Shown one piece after another: positions 37,239 to 45,141 of a stretch of 64,000 nucleotides of DNA. Every line of letters begins with the position of its first letter. Within the stretch, counting starts at the first letter, position 1. The DNA comes from Vreelandella olivaria (GTDB lineage Bacteria; Pseudomonadota; Gammaproteobacteria; Pseudomonadales; Halomonadaceae): contig NZ_JALPZO010000123.1 of NCBI RefSeq assembly GCF_023507745.1, positions 62,001 through 126,000 on the forward strand, given 5' to 3'. The notes under the pieces were generated by a model. That model made no database searches. It saw only the letters and a list, made by a program, of their open reading frames with translations, and was not told the DNA's origin. A program made the position numbers and the translations under genes.

Positions 37239-37274
37239 TATGAGAAAATATCGCATATAAAATATTTTCTCATA
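37239..37274. promoter_or_regulatory. Perfect 13-bp inverted repeat before the binding-protein gene
   Basis: TATGAGAAAATAT and ATATTTTCTCATA form a perfect inverted repeat around ten bases. It ends twelve bases before the ATG at 37287 and runs right up to the likely ribosome site (AAAGGA). It does not match the Fur consensus. It could be a repressor operator or an mRNA structure hiding the ribosome site. Confidence 0.65.
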
Positions 37275-37286
37275 AAAGGAACGACG

Positions 37287-38156
37287 ATGACGCCAACGCT
37301 TCTCTCAAAAACAGTTTTCGCCACTTTGCTGTTATCCGCCGGAAGCACCGCTGCATACGCTGATCAGCGCATTGCCAGCTTTGATTTAGGCAGCCTGGAC
37401 ACCCTGGATGCTCTCGGCGCAAATGAACAGGTTATCGGCGTGCCCAAGCAGAGCCTGCCCGCTTACCTGGAGCAATATACGGAAGAGCGCTACACCGATA
37501 TTGGGGGGCTACGCTCGCCCGACCTGGAGGCGCTTGGCGCCAGCGAGCCTGATCTGATTATCTACACCGGGCGCCAGGGCGAGTGGGAAGAGGAATTGGG
37601 CGAGATTGCCCCCCTGTTTAATGCTGGCCTACAGGGCGATGACTATCTGGCCGCTTTTGATGCCAATGTACGCGAACTGGCCAGCCTAGCGGGAGTGGAA
37701 GCCCAGGCAGAAGACGCCCTGGAATCCTTGCATAATGACATCGAGGCCCAGCGCAGTGCGCTTAGTGATGCTCCCAGAACACTGGTGGTCACCCATAACG
37801 ACGGTAACCTGATGCTTAATCAGCACCCAGTGGTGCATCAGGTGCTGGACATTGCGACACTTGAGATGCCGGACAGCGTTACCTCCGAAACCAGGGGCAA
37901 CCGGGTCTTTACCCCACTTTCCCCTGATGCCATTGCCGAGATTGCACCAGACATTATGCTGGTGATTGACCGCAGCGCCGCCATTGGCAATGAGCCCGCA
38001 GATGCCGATGGCCTGCACCAAGCCCTGGCTGATGCCGGAGCAGATACTCAACTCGTCATACTGACCCCCGACCTGTGGTATCTCTCTGGAGGAGGCTTGC
38101 AGAGTCTGGCTCTGCAGATTGAAGAGGTCAGCAGTGCATTATCCAATGCTCACTGA
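37287..38156 (+). CDS. Solitary siderophore-type ABC substrate-binding protein
   Basis: Periplasmic protein of 289 residues with a clear signal peptide (hydrophobic segment TVFATLLLSAGSTAAYA, cleavage near Ala-Asp at about 25). The sequence (VIGVPKQSLPAYLEQY, GGLRSPDLEALGASEPDLI, TLVVTHNDGNLMLN) resembles the FatB/YclQ/CeuA class of iron-siderophore binding proteins (petrobactin/catechol type). No permease or ATPase of the matching kind is next to it; the nitrate-type transporter downstream is unrelated. It must work with a transporter encoded elsewhere, or have another role. It is flanked by terminators, so it is a single-gene unit. Confidence 0.82.
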   Translation: MTPTLLSKTVFATLLLSAGSTAAYADQRIASFDLGSLDTLDALGANEQVIGVPKQSLPAYLEQYTEERYTDIGGLRSPDLEALGASEPDLIIYTGRQGEWEEELGEIAPLFNAGLQGDDYLAAFDANVRELASLAGVEAQAEDALESLHNDIEAQRSALSDAPRTLVVTHNDGNLMLNQHPVVHQVLDIATLEMPDSVTSETRGNRVFTPLSPDAIAEIAPDIMLVIDRSAAIGNEPADADGLHQALADAGADTQLVILTPDLWYLSGGGLQSLALQIEEVSSALSNAH

Positions 38157-38177
38157 ATGTATTGAGCGATAAATATA

Positions 38178-38210
38178 CCCCTTGAAGAGCTCTCTTCAGG
38201 GGGTTCTTTC
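38178..38210 (+). terminator. Terminator after the siderophore-type binding protein
   Basis: CCCC-T-TGAAGAG, loop CT, CTCTTCA-GGGG, followed by GTTCTTTC. The stem is 11 bp with a single bulged T, 21 bases after the stop codon. Confidence 0.7.
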
Positions 38211-38237
38211 TGGTGCAACCATGAGTTTACTGCACCA
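38211..38237. promoter_or_regulatory. Possible NtrC half-sites upstream of the nitrate transporter
   Basis: TGGTGCA (38211-38217) and TGCACCA (38231-38237) form a perfect inverted repeat with 13 bases between. Each arm equals one half of the NtrC consensus (TGCACC-N5-GGTGCA), although the order is outward. They lie about 110-140 bases upstream of the sigma-54-like element, the usual enhancer distance. Confidence 0.4.
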
Positions 38238-38347
38238 TTTTTATGCCGTGGAAGACAAGCGTGATCGACCGATGCGCCCTTTGATCCTGACCAACAACCT
38301 AATAACCACTTGAAATATATATATTTACAAAAACACCTCAGGCATCT

Positions 38348-38363
38348 TGGCATACAAGCTGCA
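38348..38363 (+). promoter_or_regulatory. Sigma-54-like promoter of the nitrate transporter operon
   Basis: TGGCATACAAGCTGCA carries GG (38349-38350) and GC (38361-38362) separated by exactly ten bases, as in -24/-12 promoters. It differs from TGGCAC-N5-TTGCA at two positions. Transcription would start near 38374, just ahead of the leader hairpin. Confidence 0.6.
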
Positions 38364-38376
38364 GCGCATTAGCAAC

Positions 38377-38396
38377 CTGAGCCAACGCTGGTTCAG
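38377..38396 (+). promoter_or_regulatory. ANTAR-type hexaloop hairpin in the nrtA leader
   Basis: CTGAGCC / GGTTCAG form a 7-bp stem (one G-U pair) closing the six-base loop AACGCT. The loop has A at position 1 and G at position 4, the key residues recognised by ANTAR-domain antiterminators such as NasR and NasT. A weaker possible partner hairpin with loop AGCGCA lies at 38358-38373 but overlaps the promoter element. The hairpin stands 22 bases before a terminator-like stem, as in the nasF leader of Klebsiella. Confidence 0.6.
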
Positions 38397-38417
38397 CCAA
38401 ATGATTAATAAACAGAC

Positions 38418-38474
38418 AACGGCGTCTGCAATGCTCCTCCTAATAAGAGGACGCGATTGCAGACGCCGTTTTCG
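38418..38474 (+). terminator. Leader terminator hairpin upstream of nrtA
   Basis: AACGGCGTCTGCAAT (38418-38432) pairs perfectly with 38456-38470. An inner TCCTC/GAGGA stem extends the hairpin. TTTTCGTATTT follows from 38469. Because it lies between the likely promoter and the ATG at 38499, it would act as a conditional (attenuator) terminator rather than an operon end. Confidence 0.75.
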
Positions 38475-38498
38475 TATTTAAAGGGCAGGAACTGTGCA

Positions 38499-39800
38499 AT
38501 GAGCAAACAATCCCCTTCATCTTACTCACCTGAACGTCGCCACTTCCTGAAAAGCTCCGCCACCGTAGTGGGGGGTAGTGCACTGTTCAGCAGTCTGCCG
38601 GTTAGCTGGGCGTTTGCCGATGGCAAACCGGAAACCACAGCTGCAAAGCTTGGCTTTATTGCGCTCACGGATGCCGCGCCACTGTTTGTCGCCGATGAAA
38701 AGGGATTTTTTGCCAAGCACGGCATGACCGATGTGGAAGTTCTCAAGCAGTCTTCCTGGGGGACTATGCGCGACAATCTGGTACTGGGTTCTCAGCGCAA
38801 TGGTATCGATGGCGTACATATTCTCACGCCAATGGTCTATCAAATGACCTTAGGCTCCATCACCAATAATATACCTACACCAATGACCATTCTGGCCAGG
38901 CTCAACATCGATGGTCAGGGAATCTCGATAAGTAACGAATACCGAGACCTGGCTATCGGCACAGACGCTGCTCCGCTCAAAGAGGCACTGGCAGCCAAAC
39001 GGGATAGAGGCGAAGATGTCCGGGCGGCAATGACCTTTCCTGGCGGCACCCACGATCTGTGGCTTCGCTACTGGATGGCTGCTGGCGGTATTGACCCCAA
39101 TCGCGATATCTCAACCATCGTCGTGCCACCACCGCAGATGGTCGCCAATATGCGCGTGGGTAGCATGGACGCCTGCTGCGTTGGTGCCCCCTGGAATGGC
39201 CAGTTGGTCAACCAAGAGGTGGGCTATAGCGCTGTTACCACCGGCGAATTATGGCCAGACCACCCGGAAAAGGTCTTGAGCCTGCGTACCGACTATGTGG
39301 ATGCCAACCCTAATTCCACCAAGGCGCTGCTGATGGCGGTTATGGAGGCGCAAATCTACTGTGACCAGCCCGAGAACAGGGAAGAAGTGGCACAGATCTG
39401 CTCACGCAGGCGCTGGATCAATGCTCCCGTCGACGACATCATCGAACATATGCGCGGTAACATCGACTACGGCACCGGCCGCGTGGTCGAGAATAGTCCT
39501 CACATAATGCGCTTCTGGAACGATCACGCCTCCTATCCGTTCAAGAGCCATGACTTGTGGTTTCTGACCGAGAACATCCGCTGGGGCTACATGCCTCAAA
39601 ACCTCGACACCCAGACATTGATCAATCAGGTCAACCGCGAGGATATATGGCGGGAAGCTGCCCAGGCACTGGGTGTTGCCTCTGCCGATATTCCGGACGC
39701 CACCTCACGCGGTAGCGAGACCTTTTTCGATGGCAAGGTCTTTGATCCTGAAAACCCACAAGCCTACCTGGATAGCCTTGAGATCAAGGCACTGGCTTAA
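38499..39800 (+). CDS. nrtA: NrtA/CmpA-family nitrate-type ABC binding protein
   Basis: Periplasmic solute-binding protein of a nitrate/nitrite/bicarbonate-type ABC transporter. The 433-residue product starts at ATG 38499 with AGGA upstream; an upstream TTG frame lies in the terminator hairpin. A twin-arginine signal (RRHFLKSSATVVGG, about 11-24) indicates Tat export. The body (LGFIALTDAAPLFVADEKGF, VLKQSSWGTMRDNLVLGSQ, DGVHILTPMVYQMTLG) follows the NrtA pattern. It is followed by permease and ATPase genes. The leader architecture supports nitrate as the substrate, but the binding residues were not checked against a structure. Confidence 0.85.
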   Translation: MSKQSPSSYSPERRHFLKSSATVVGGSALFSSLPVSWAFADGKPETTAAKLGFIALTDAAPLFVADEKGFFAKHGMTDVEVLKQSSWGTMRDNLVLGSQRNGIDGVHILTPMVYQMTLGSITNNIPTPMTILARLNIDGQGISISNEYRDLAIGTDAAPLKEALAAKRDRGEDVRAAMTFPGGTHDLWLRYWMAAGGIDPNRDISTIVVPPPQMVANMRVGSMDACCVGAPWNGQLVNQEVGYSAVTTGELWPDHPEKVLSLRTDYVDANPNSTKALLMAVMEAQIYCDQPENREEVAQICSRRRWINAPVDDIIEHMRGNIDYGTGRVVENSPHIMRFWNDHASYPFKSHDLWFLTENIRWGYMPQNLDTQTLINQVNREDIWREAAQALGVASADIPDATSRGSETFFDGKVFDPENPQAYLDSLEIKALA

Positions 39801-39824
39801 GCCATGCTGCCTGGGAGACACTCC

Positions 39825-40676
39825 ATGACGACTACAACCCGTACTGAGACCTTTCACAAACCGACGTTTAATGCTGGCCCTGCGCTAATACGCCTGCGTG
39901 ACACGCTGGTTAAAAACGTGCTGCCTCCCGTTATCATCCTGGCCTTACTGGTGGGTATTTGGGAAATGCTCTGCTCAAGCCCAACGGCGGCTCTGCCGCC
40001 GCCGTCTCAAGTGCTGAGTGACACCTGGGAGCTCATTGTTAATCCGTTTTACGATTACGGTGGTAACGATAAGGGCATGGGCTGGCAGATTCTGGCGAGT
40101 CTGGAGCGCGTGGCCTACGGCTACCTGCTTGCGGTAGTGGTAGGCATTAGCCTGGGCGTACTGGTGGGCCAGTCCACCTGGGCACTGCGCGGCCTGGACC
40201 CAGTGTTTCAGGTACTGCGCACTGTGCCACCCCTGGCGTGGCTGCCCATCTCACTGGCTGGTTTTCAGGACAGCACCCCATCCGCCATTTTCGTCATCTT
40301 TATTACGGCTATCTGGCCGATCATCATCAATACCTCCGTCGGGGTACGTAATATTCCCGAGGACTATCGCAACGTTTCGCGGGTTATCCGCCTGAATGGC
40401 ATGGAATACTTTACCCGCATCATGCTGCCTGCCGCCGCCCCCTATATTTTCTCCGGCCTGCGGATTGGCGTAGGGCTTTCCTGGCTGGCCATTGTGGCCG
40501 CTGAAATGCTGATTGGCGGAGTGGGAATTGGCTTCTTTATCTGGGATGCCTGGAACGCCTCAATGCTCAGCGACATCGTGCTGGCACTGATCTATGTCGG
40601 CATCGTCGGCTTTATTCTTGACCGCATCGTGGCCTTTATCGGCAACCGTGTGACACGCGGAACTACTCAAAGCTAA
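39825..40676 (+). CDS. nrtB: Nitrate-type ABC transporter permease
   Basis: Inner-membrane permease of the binding-protein transporter encoded with its neighbours. The 283 residues contain six or so hydrophobic segments and a cytoplasmic loop matching the ABC coupling motif (EYFTRIMLPAAAPYIFSGLRIGVG). The start at ATG 39825 has GGGAG seven bases upstream. An earlier ATG at 39804 lies only one base after the nrtA stop and lacks a ribosome site. Length and sequence resemble NrtB/SsuC-type permeases. Confidence 0.88.
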   Translation: MTTTTRTETFHKPTFNAGPALIRLRDTLVKNVLPPVIILALLVGIWEMLCSSPTAALPPPSQVLSDTWELIVNPFYDYGGNDKGMGWQILASLERVAYGYLLAVVVGISLGVLVGQSTWALRGLDPVFQVLRTVPPLAWLPISLAGFQDSTPSAIFVIFITAIWPIIINTSVGVRNIPEDYRNVSRVIRLNGMEYFTRIMLPAAAPYIFSGLRIGVGLSWLAIVAAEMLIGGVGIGFFIWDAWNASMLSDIVLALIYVGIVGFILDRIVAFIGNRVTRGTTQS

Positions 40677-40692
40677 TACGGGAGTCTTGATC

Positions 40693-41544
40693 ATGGCATC
40701 ACACTATCTCAGCGTCGAACAGGTCGATATGACCTTTGCCACCAAAGGCGCCACCACCAACGTGTTGAAAGAGATCAACCTTGGTGTTGCCAAGGGCGAA
40801 TACATCTCCATTATCGGCCACTCAGGATGCGGCAAATCCACCCTGCTCAACATTATCGCCGGGCTCACCTCATCCACCTCCGGGGCCGTAATACTGGATG
40901 GCAAAGAGGTGAACGCGCCTGGGCCTGACCGCAGCGTGGTGTTTCAAAATCACTCACTGCTCCCCTGGCTAACGGTGTATGAAAACGTTGCCCTTGCGGT
41001 AAATAAAACCTTTGCCCGCAGCAAAACCAAAGCCGAGCGCCACGCCTGGATTCTCAAGAACCTTGAGATGGTGGGCATGTCTCATGCGCTTAACAAGCGA
41101 CCTTCGGAAATTTCCGGCGGTATGAAACAGCGGGTTGGCATTGCACGCGCCCTCTCCATGGAACCGAAGGTACTGTTATTGGATGAGCCATTTGGTGCAC
41201 TGGATGCACTTACCCGTGCTCACCTGCAGGAAGAAGTAATGCGCATTCAGGACGAGTTGGGCAATACGGTCATTATGATTACCCACGATGTGGACGAAGC
41301 CGTGCTGCTATCAGACCGTATAGTGATGCTGACCAATGGTCCTTCAGCGCGTATTGGCGAAATACTCGATATTGATCTGCCCCGCCCACGTAACCGCATC
41401 ACCCTCGCCGACGACCCCAACTACAACCGTTACCGCCAGGAAGTGCTGCGCTTCCTTTACGAGAAACAGCGCAAGGTGGAAAACCTTGCCGAACGCCGGG
41501 GAAAAACGGAGGCTACCCAGCCAGCCCAAAAGGCCCGCGCATAA
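40693..41544 (+). CDS. nrtD: Nitrate-type ABC transporter ATP-binding protein
   Basis: ATPase subunit of 283 residues. Walker A is GHSGCGKSTLLN, the signature motif is [16 protein letters not shown], and Walker B is VLLLDEPFGALDALT, followed by the switch His in MITHDVDEAV. The start is ATG 40693, with GGGAG eight bases upstream; a TTG six bases earlier is less likely. The protein is of the NrtD/SsuB kind, without the extra NrtA-like domain found in cyanobacterial NrtC. No nitrate reductase gene follows; a hairpin and convergent genes end the operon. Confidence 0.9.
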   Translation: MASHYLSVEQVDMTFATKGATTNVLKEINLGVAKGEYISIIGHSGCGKSTLLNIIAGLTSSTSGAVILDGKEVNAPGPDRSVVFQNHSLLPWLTVYENVALAVNKTFARSKTKAERHAWILKNLEMVGMSHALNKRPSEISGGMKQRVGIARALSMEPKVLLLDEPFGALDALTRAHLQEEVMRIQDELGNTVIMITHDVDEAVLLSDRIVMLTNGPSARIGEILDIDLPRPRNRITLADDPNYNRYRQEVLRFLYEKQRKVENLAERRGKTEATQPAQKARA

Positions 41545-41599
41545 CGACTCACCACATTGCATATGCTTGTGCCATCTGGGCTTTGAATGCCAGCTACCG

Positions 41600-41618
41600 G
41601 CCCCCACTCCTAGGGGGC
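41600..41618. terminator. Short hairpin between convergent operons
   Basis: GCCCCC, loop of seven bases, GGGGGC. It overlaps the stop codon of the minus-strand binding-protein gene and lies 55 bases after the nrtD stop. No T-run follows, so termination is uncertain. Confidence 0.35.
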
Positions 41619-42506
41619 TATAGCCTCAGGTACCATAAAGTGTTGAGCCAATACATCGCTCATTGGCACGTTGAGCGTTATCCCTCTATCCGGTAGCGGC
41701 TGAAGAAACCAGCGTTCATAAATGGCCTGCATGTCAGTGCTGCTGTAAATCTGACGTAGTGCGGAGTTTACCACGTCGGCAAACTCCGTATCGTTCCGGC
41801 GCACCATAAAGCCTAGCGGTTCCATTGGTGTGATGGCCTCTTCTGATAACACATAGGCCGTCGGATCATCCGACTCCGCCACCATGGTGCTAAGCAGTAT
41901 GTCGTCCATGGCAAAGGCGGCTACGCGACCTTCCGTCACCAAATCAAATGCCTCCTGAAGTGTATCTGCCGGCACGATTAAAAGATTCAAACGCTGCTCA
42001 CGATTGGCCTGGTTAATCTGCCCTACATTCACCGTACCCCGTGCAACACTGACACTGCGCCCCGCCAGATCTTGCAGGGTCTTAAAACCGTTCTCCTGAA
42101 GCGCTACATAGCGTACCGAAACGAAGAAATGACTCAGCGTAAAATCAGCGCTGCGCCGACGCTCAGCATTATTGGTGCTGGCATTACACTCAATGTCGAT
42201 ATCGCCGCTGTTGAGTAGCTGCACACGGTTGCTGGGCGTGCGGTATACATAAGTAATATCAAGCGAAGGAAGGTTTAATTGGCGCTGCAACTGCGCCGTG
42301 AGACGCTGGCATATCTCAATTGAGTAACCCAACACATTGCCTTCTCCATCCTGATAGGAAAAGGGGGCAGTATCCCCATATCCCACGCGTAGCATGCCTG
42401 TCTCCTTGATCCGTTCCAGCGTATTGATCTCCGCAGACGCCGTGGCACATGCACTCCACAGTATTGCTACCAGGCTAACGCACCAACTGAGTAGTGCTCT
42501 ATGCAT
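41610..42506 (-). CDS. Family-3 periplasmic substrate-binding protein (second of pair)
   Basis: A 298-residue amino-acid-type binding protein (SBP_bac_3 fold) with a signal peptide (SWCVSLVAILWSACATASA). The motifs GMLRVGYGDTAPFSYQDGEG, GYSIEICQRLTAQL and GDIDIECNASTNNAERR are typical. The chosen start is ATG 42506, with AGGAG seven bases upstream; a GTG immediately precedes it. It follows its close homologue at 42510-43427 with no gap, indicating a tandem duplication. No permease or ATPase is linked, but a diguanylate cyclase is first in the same operon, suggesting a sensing rather than an uptake role. Confidence 0.88.
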   Translation of the reverse strand: MHRALLSWCVSLVAILWSACATASAEINTLERIKETGMLRVGYGDTAPFSYQDGEGNVLGYSIEICQRLTAQLQRQLNLPSLDITYVYRTPSNRVQLLNSGDIDIECNASTNNAERRRSADFTLSHFFVSVRYVALQENGFKTLQDLAGRSVSVARGTVNVGQINQANREQRLNLLIVPADTLQEAFDLVTEGRVAAFAMDDILLSTMVAESDDPTAYVLSEEAITPMEPLGFMVRRNDTEFADVVNSALRQIYSSTDMQAIYERWFLQPLPDRGITLNVPMSDVLAQHFMVPEAIAP

Positions 42507-42509
42507 CAC

Positions 42510-43427
42510 TCATCTCCTCTCATCAACATACGCTTCAGGGTTCGCAAATATGGTGGCAAGCTCCGGGCTTAATGGTAGCCCCACTACACGGTTATCCGGC
42601 GGGATTGGTTGCAGAAACCACGCATCGTAAAGGGTGAGAATAGCGTTACTTTGATACATCTGGCGTAGCGTACTGTTCACTAACTCGGCAAATAGAGGAT
42701 CATCCCTTGGCATCATCAGGCCATAGGGTTCCGGTTCACTCAATGTCTCTTCCGAAATCCGAAAAAGGCTGGGGTTATCGGCAACCGATACTAAGCCCGC
42801 CAGCAAAATATCATCCATCACAAAGGCTGATGCCTGCCGGGTAGCCACCATTGAAAACCCTTCCTCATGACTTCGACTAAGCATTACCGAAATATGTAAT
42901 CCTTGGGTGCGGTTCAGATTATTAAGCTGCTCTATATTGATCGTTCCCGTGGTCGAAACGACGCTGCGCCCGGCTAAATCGGCAATCCCATGCATGTCGT
43001 TTTCAGCCAGCGATACATAGCGCGTTGTGGTTAAAAAGTGCGGGTAGGAAAACGTGGCCTGCTGGCGTCGCTCAGCGGTGCTGGTTGTCACGCCACACTC
43101 CAGGTCAATATCACCATTGCGCAACAGTATGAAACGGTTGGCAGGCGTCACTGGCACAAAATGCACCTGTACCTCTTCCAGGCCAAGCCGTGCGCTCACA
43201 GCGTCAACCACGTTAAGACACAGATCTATCGAATAACCCATGGCCTTTCCATCAACAACATAAGAAAAGGGAATCTCGCTTGCACGGTGGCCAAGCGTGA
43301 TGGCCCCTGTCTCTTTGATGCGTAAAAGTGTCGAAGAACTGTCAACATTATCGGCCTGTGCGGCTCCCAGACCCGACATGGCAGTCACTACCATTATGGC
43401 CAACCAGCCTTTTAAGTTACCCATCAT
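42510..43427 (-). CDS. Family-3 periplasmic substrate-binding protein (first of pair)
   Basis: A 305-residue periplasmic binding protein with a signal peptide (AIMVVTAMSGLGAAQA). It shares with its downstream neighbour the segments GYSIDLCLNVVDAV, NRFILLRNGDIDLECGVTTS-TAERR and a tail ending in an EAYVDE-like sequence. The start overlaps the diguanylate cyclase stop (ATGA), so translation of the two is coupled. The ligand is unknown; by family it is a polar amino acid or related small acid. The two proteins differ enough to bind different ligands. Confidence 0.88.
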   Translation of the reverse strand: MMGNLKGWLAIMVVTAMSGLGAAQADNVDSSSTLLRIKETGAITLGHRASEIPFSYVVDGKAMGYSIDLCLNVVDAVSARLGLEEVQVHFVPVTPANRFILLRNGDIDLECGVTTSTAERRQQATFSYPHFLTTTRYVSLAENDMHGIADLAGRSVVSTTGTINIEQLNNLNRTQGLHISVMLSRSHEEGFSMVATRQASAFVMDDILLAGLVSVADNPSLFRISEETLSEPEPYGLMMPRDDPLFAELVNSTLRQMYQSNAILTLYDAWFLQPIPPDNRVVGLPLSPELATIFANPEAYVDERR

Positions 43428-44863
43428 TGCTTTGGTCTTCCTCCCATGGTCATCCCCGCCGCAAATACCTTGTAGCGGCCACGCCCCAGTGCTTTTGCCG
43501 CGTACAGCGCCACATCAGCACTACGCAGCAGCGTATGGCTGCTTTCCCCATCCCGTGGTGCCTGCGCAATACCCACACTGACCCCGATATGAATATCATG
43601 CCCTTCAATCGTGAAAGGCTGCCGCAGCGTTACCACAATCTGGCTGGCTAACGCTTCGGCTTCTTCTATTGCGTTACGTTGCACGTACTGAATAATCGAA
43701 AACTCATCTCCGCCCAGGCGGGCTACTAACTCATTGTCCGACAATAATTGCTGTACCCGTTGGCTCACAGCCACCAACAGTTCATCGCCAACCGCATGAC
43801 CCAAATTATCATTAACCGCTTTAAAACGATCCAAATCAAAGATCATAACGTTAAATATATTGCCCTCAGGCAAGCTATCCACCGCGGTCTGTAATGCATC
43901 GTTAAACTGCACACGATTAGGAAGTTTAGTCAGTACATCATGGTGGGCCAGATGCTGGTAACGCAGCGCCTCCTCTTTCACCTCCAGCAAATGCTCACGC
44001 TCTACCACCTTCTTGCGGAGCGCCTCGATTGCTTGTGACATGCTGCCAATTTCATCACCGCGCGAGGTGTAGGGAGTGACATTTTCTGTCTGATTGTGCG
44101 CAATTTGAGTCAGTGCATGAATTAATTTCGGCACGGGTCGAAATAGCTGCCTCATTAGGATACTTATTAGCAGAGCAGTCGCCATTAACACTAAAAGCAA
44201 ATAAAAAAATGCTCTATAAATTAACTCCTCCCGCATCTGGTAAAGTACTTGCCGCAGCCCGATCGTTGATATAACGACACCGAGCAACTGATCTTCTGGT
44301 GTAATAATGGGCAACGAACTAACAAAGTATTCCTCTTGACCGATATGGGCAAACCCAACATACAAATTATCGGCTTCATCAATTGTTTTCCAATCTGCAA
44401 CCTCTAATGTGTCAGGGTTGGATGAGGAGTGTAGGGCATCCGCCACTAATTTAAACTCTCCTTCTGAGGTGATGGAAAAAAGCCATACATTATGGCGTGT
44501 TTGTGCACTTGCCAGCGCTAAAACATCTATCGGGCTAAACCCTGTTGCCAACACTGAGTCTTCATCGCCTATCGGCTTCGGGGAAACAATATGGGTTACC
44601 TGACCGGTATTGTCCGTGCGTACGGCAACAGAAGTATAAATACGTCGAATGACAGCACTCACTATTTGAGCATTAACCTGCGCCTCTCTCCCCCACTGCT
44701 CCCGGGCACCACGCTCCACCATCACAAACCCCAGCATGGCACCAATAAAGTACGCAAACATAACACCCAGCAACATAAACAGTGCTACTTTACCGATTAA
44801 GGTACGGTACCAGGGAAGCTTGGCTGTAGGCAGTGATGAGTTTGTCGTATCAGGGGCTTGCAT
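43424..44863 (-). CDS. Membrane sensor diguanylate cyclase (HAMP-GGDEF)
   Basis: Makes cyclic di-GMP. The 479 residues include a membrane helix at about 25-50, a periplasmic sensor region (about 55-210), a second helix near 215-240 and a HAMP linker. The GGDEF domain starts near 310 and has the intact loop RLGGDEFSII. No EAL domain is present. An RxxD I-site is not seen directly before the loop (sequence ELVARLGGDEF), so product inhibition by that route is doubtful. It is first in an operon with two binding proteins, which could present ligands to the periplasmic part. Confidence 0.9.
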   Translation of the reverse strand: MQAPDTTNSSLPTAKLPWYRTLIGKVALFMLLGVMFAYFIGAMLGFVMVERGAREQWGREAQVNAQIVSAVIRRIYTSVAVRTDNTGQVTHIVSPKPIGDEDSVLATGFSPIDVLALASAQTRHNVWLFSITSEGEFKLVADALHSSSNPDTLEVADWKTIDEADNLYVGFAHIGQEEYFVSSLPIITPEDQLLGVVISTIGLRQVLYQMREELIYRAFFYLLLVLMATALLISILMRQLFRPVPKLIHALTQIAHNQTENVTPYTSRGDEIGSMSQAIEALRKKVVEREHLLEVKEEALRYQHLAHHDVLTKLPNRVQFNDALQTAVDSLPEGNIFNVMIFDLDRFKAVNDNLGHAVGDELLVAVSQRVQQLLSDNELVARLGGDEFSIIQYVQRNAIEEAEALASQIVVTLRQPFTIEGHDIHIGVSVGIAQAPRDGESSHTLLRSADVALYAAKALGRGRYKVFAAGMTMGGRPKQ

Positions 44864-45065
44864 GTAATGCGGTTCCTTATTGCTGCATCGTAGCCATCCA
44901 AAAGGTATCTGTTGATAGTGCCGCTTTACGCACAGAGGGTAAGTATGGGGGCGAGTTTTACGTGCATATGAAAAGTATCATCGCTAATCTCTCATAAAGT
45001 ATCACTAAACTAACCATAATTGGTGCATAAATTTAAGTGTTGAGCTTTAACTAACTTTACCTCTT

Positions 45066-45081
45066 TGGCATATCTCTTGCA
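45066..45081 (+). promoter_or_regulatory. Sigma-54-like promoter of codBA
   Basis: TGGCATATCTCTTGCA has GG and GC exactly ten bases apart and differs from TGGCAC-N5-TTGCA at one base. It lies 60 bases before the codB start. ATTGGTGCA (45019-45027), one good half of an NtrC site, is found about 40 bases upstream. Nitrogen control of cytosine use is therefore likely. Confidence 0.65.
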
Positions 45082-45141
45082 GTATCTCTCATCACTACCG
45101 ATAGATAACAACCCGTTACTTGGTGCTACCAGGAGAGTGCT

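Noticed and set aside
37239..37274. Fur box upstream of the siderophore-type binding protein
   Set aside because: The inverted repeat does not fit the GATAATGATAATCATTATC pattern or its hexamer form.
38348..38474. Guanidine (ykkC-type) riboswitch before the NrtA-like gene
   Set aside because: Similar transporters can follow such riboswitches, but the loops here are AACGCT and CTAATAA, not the ACGR loops of guanidine-II, and no guanidine-I core was seen.
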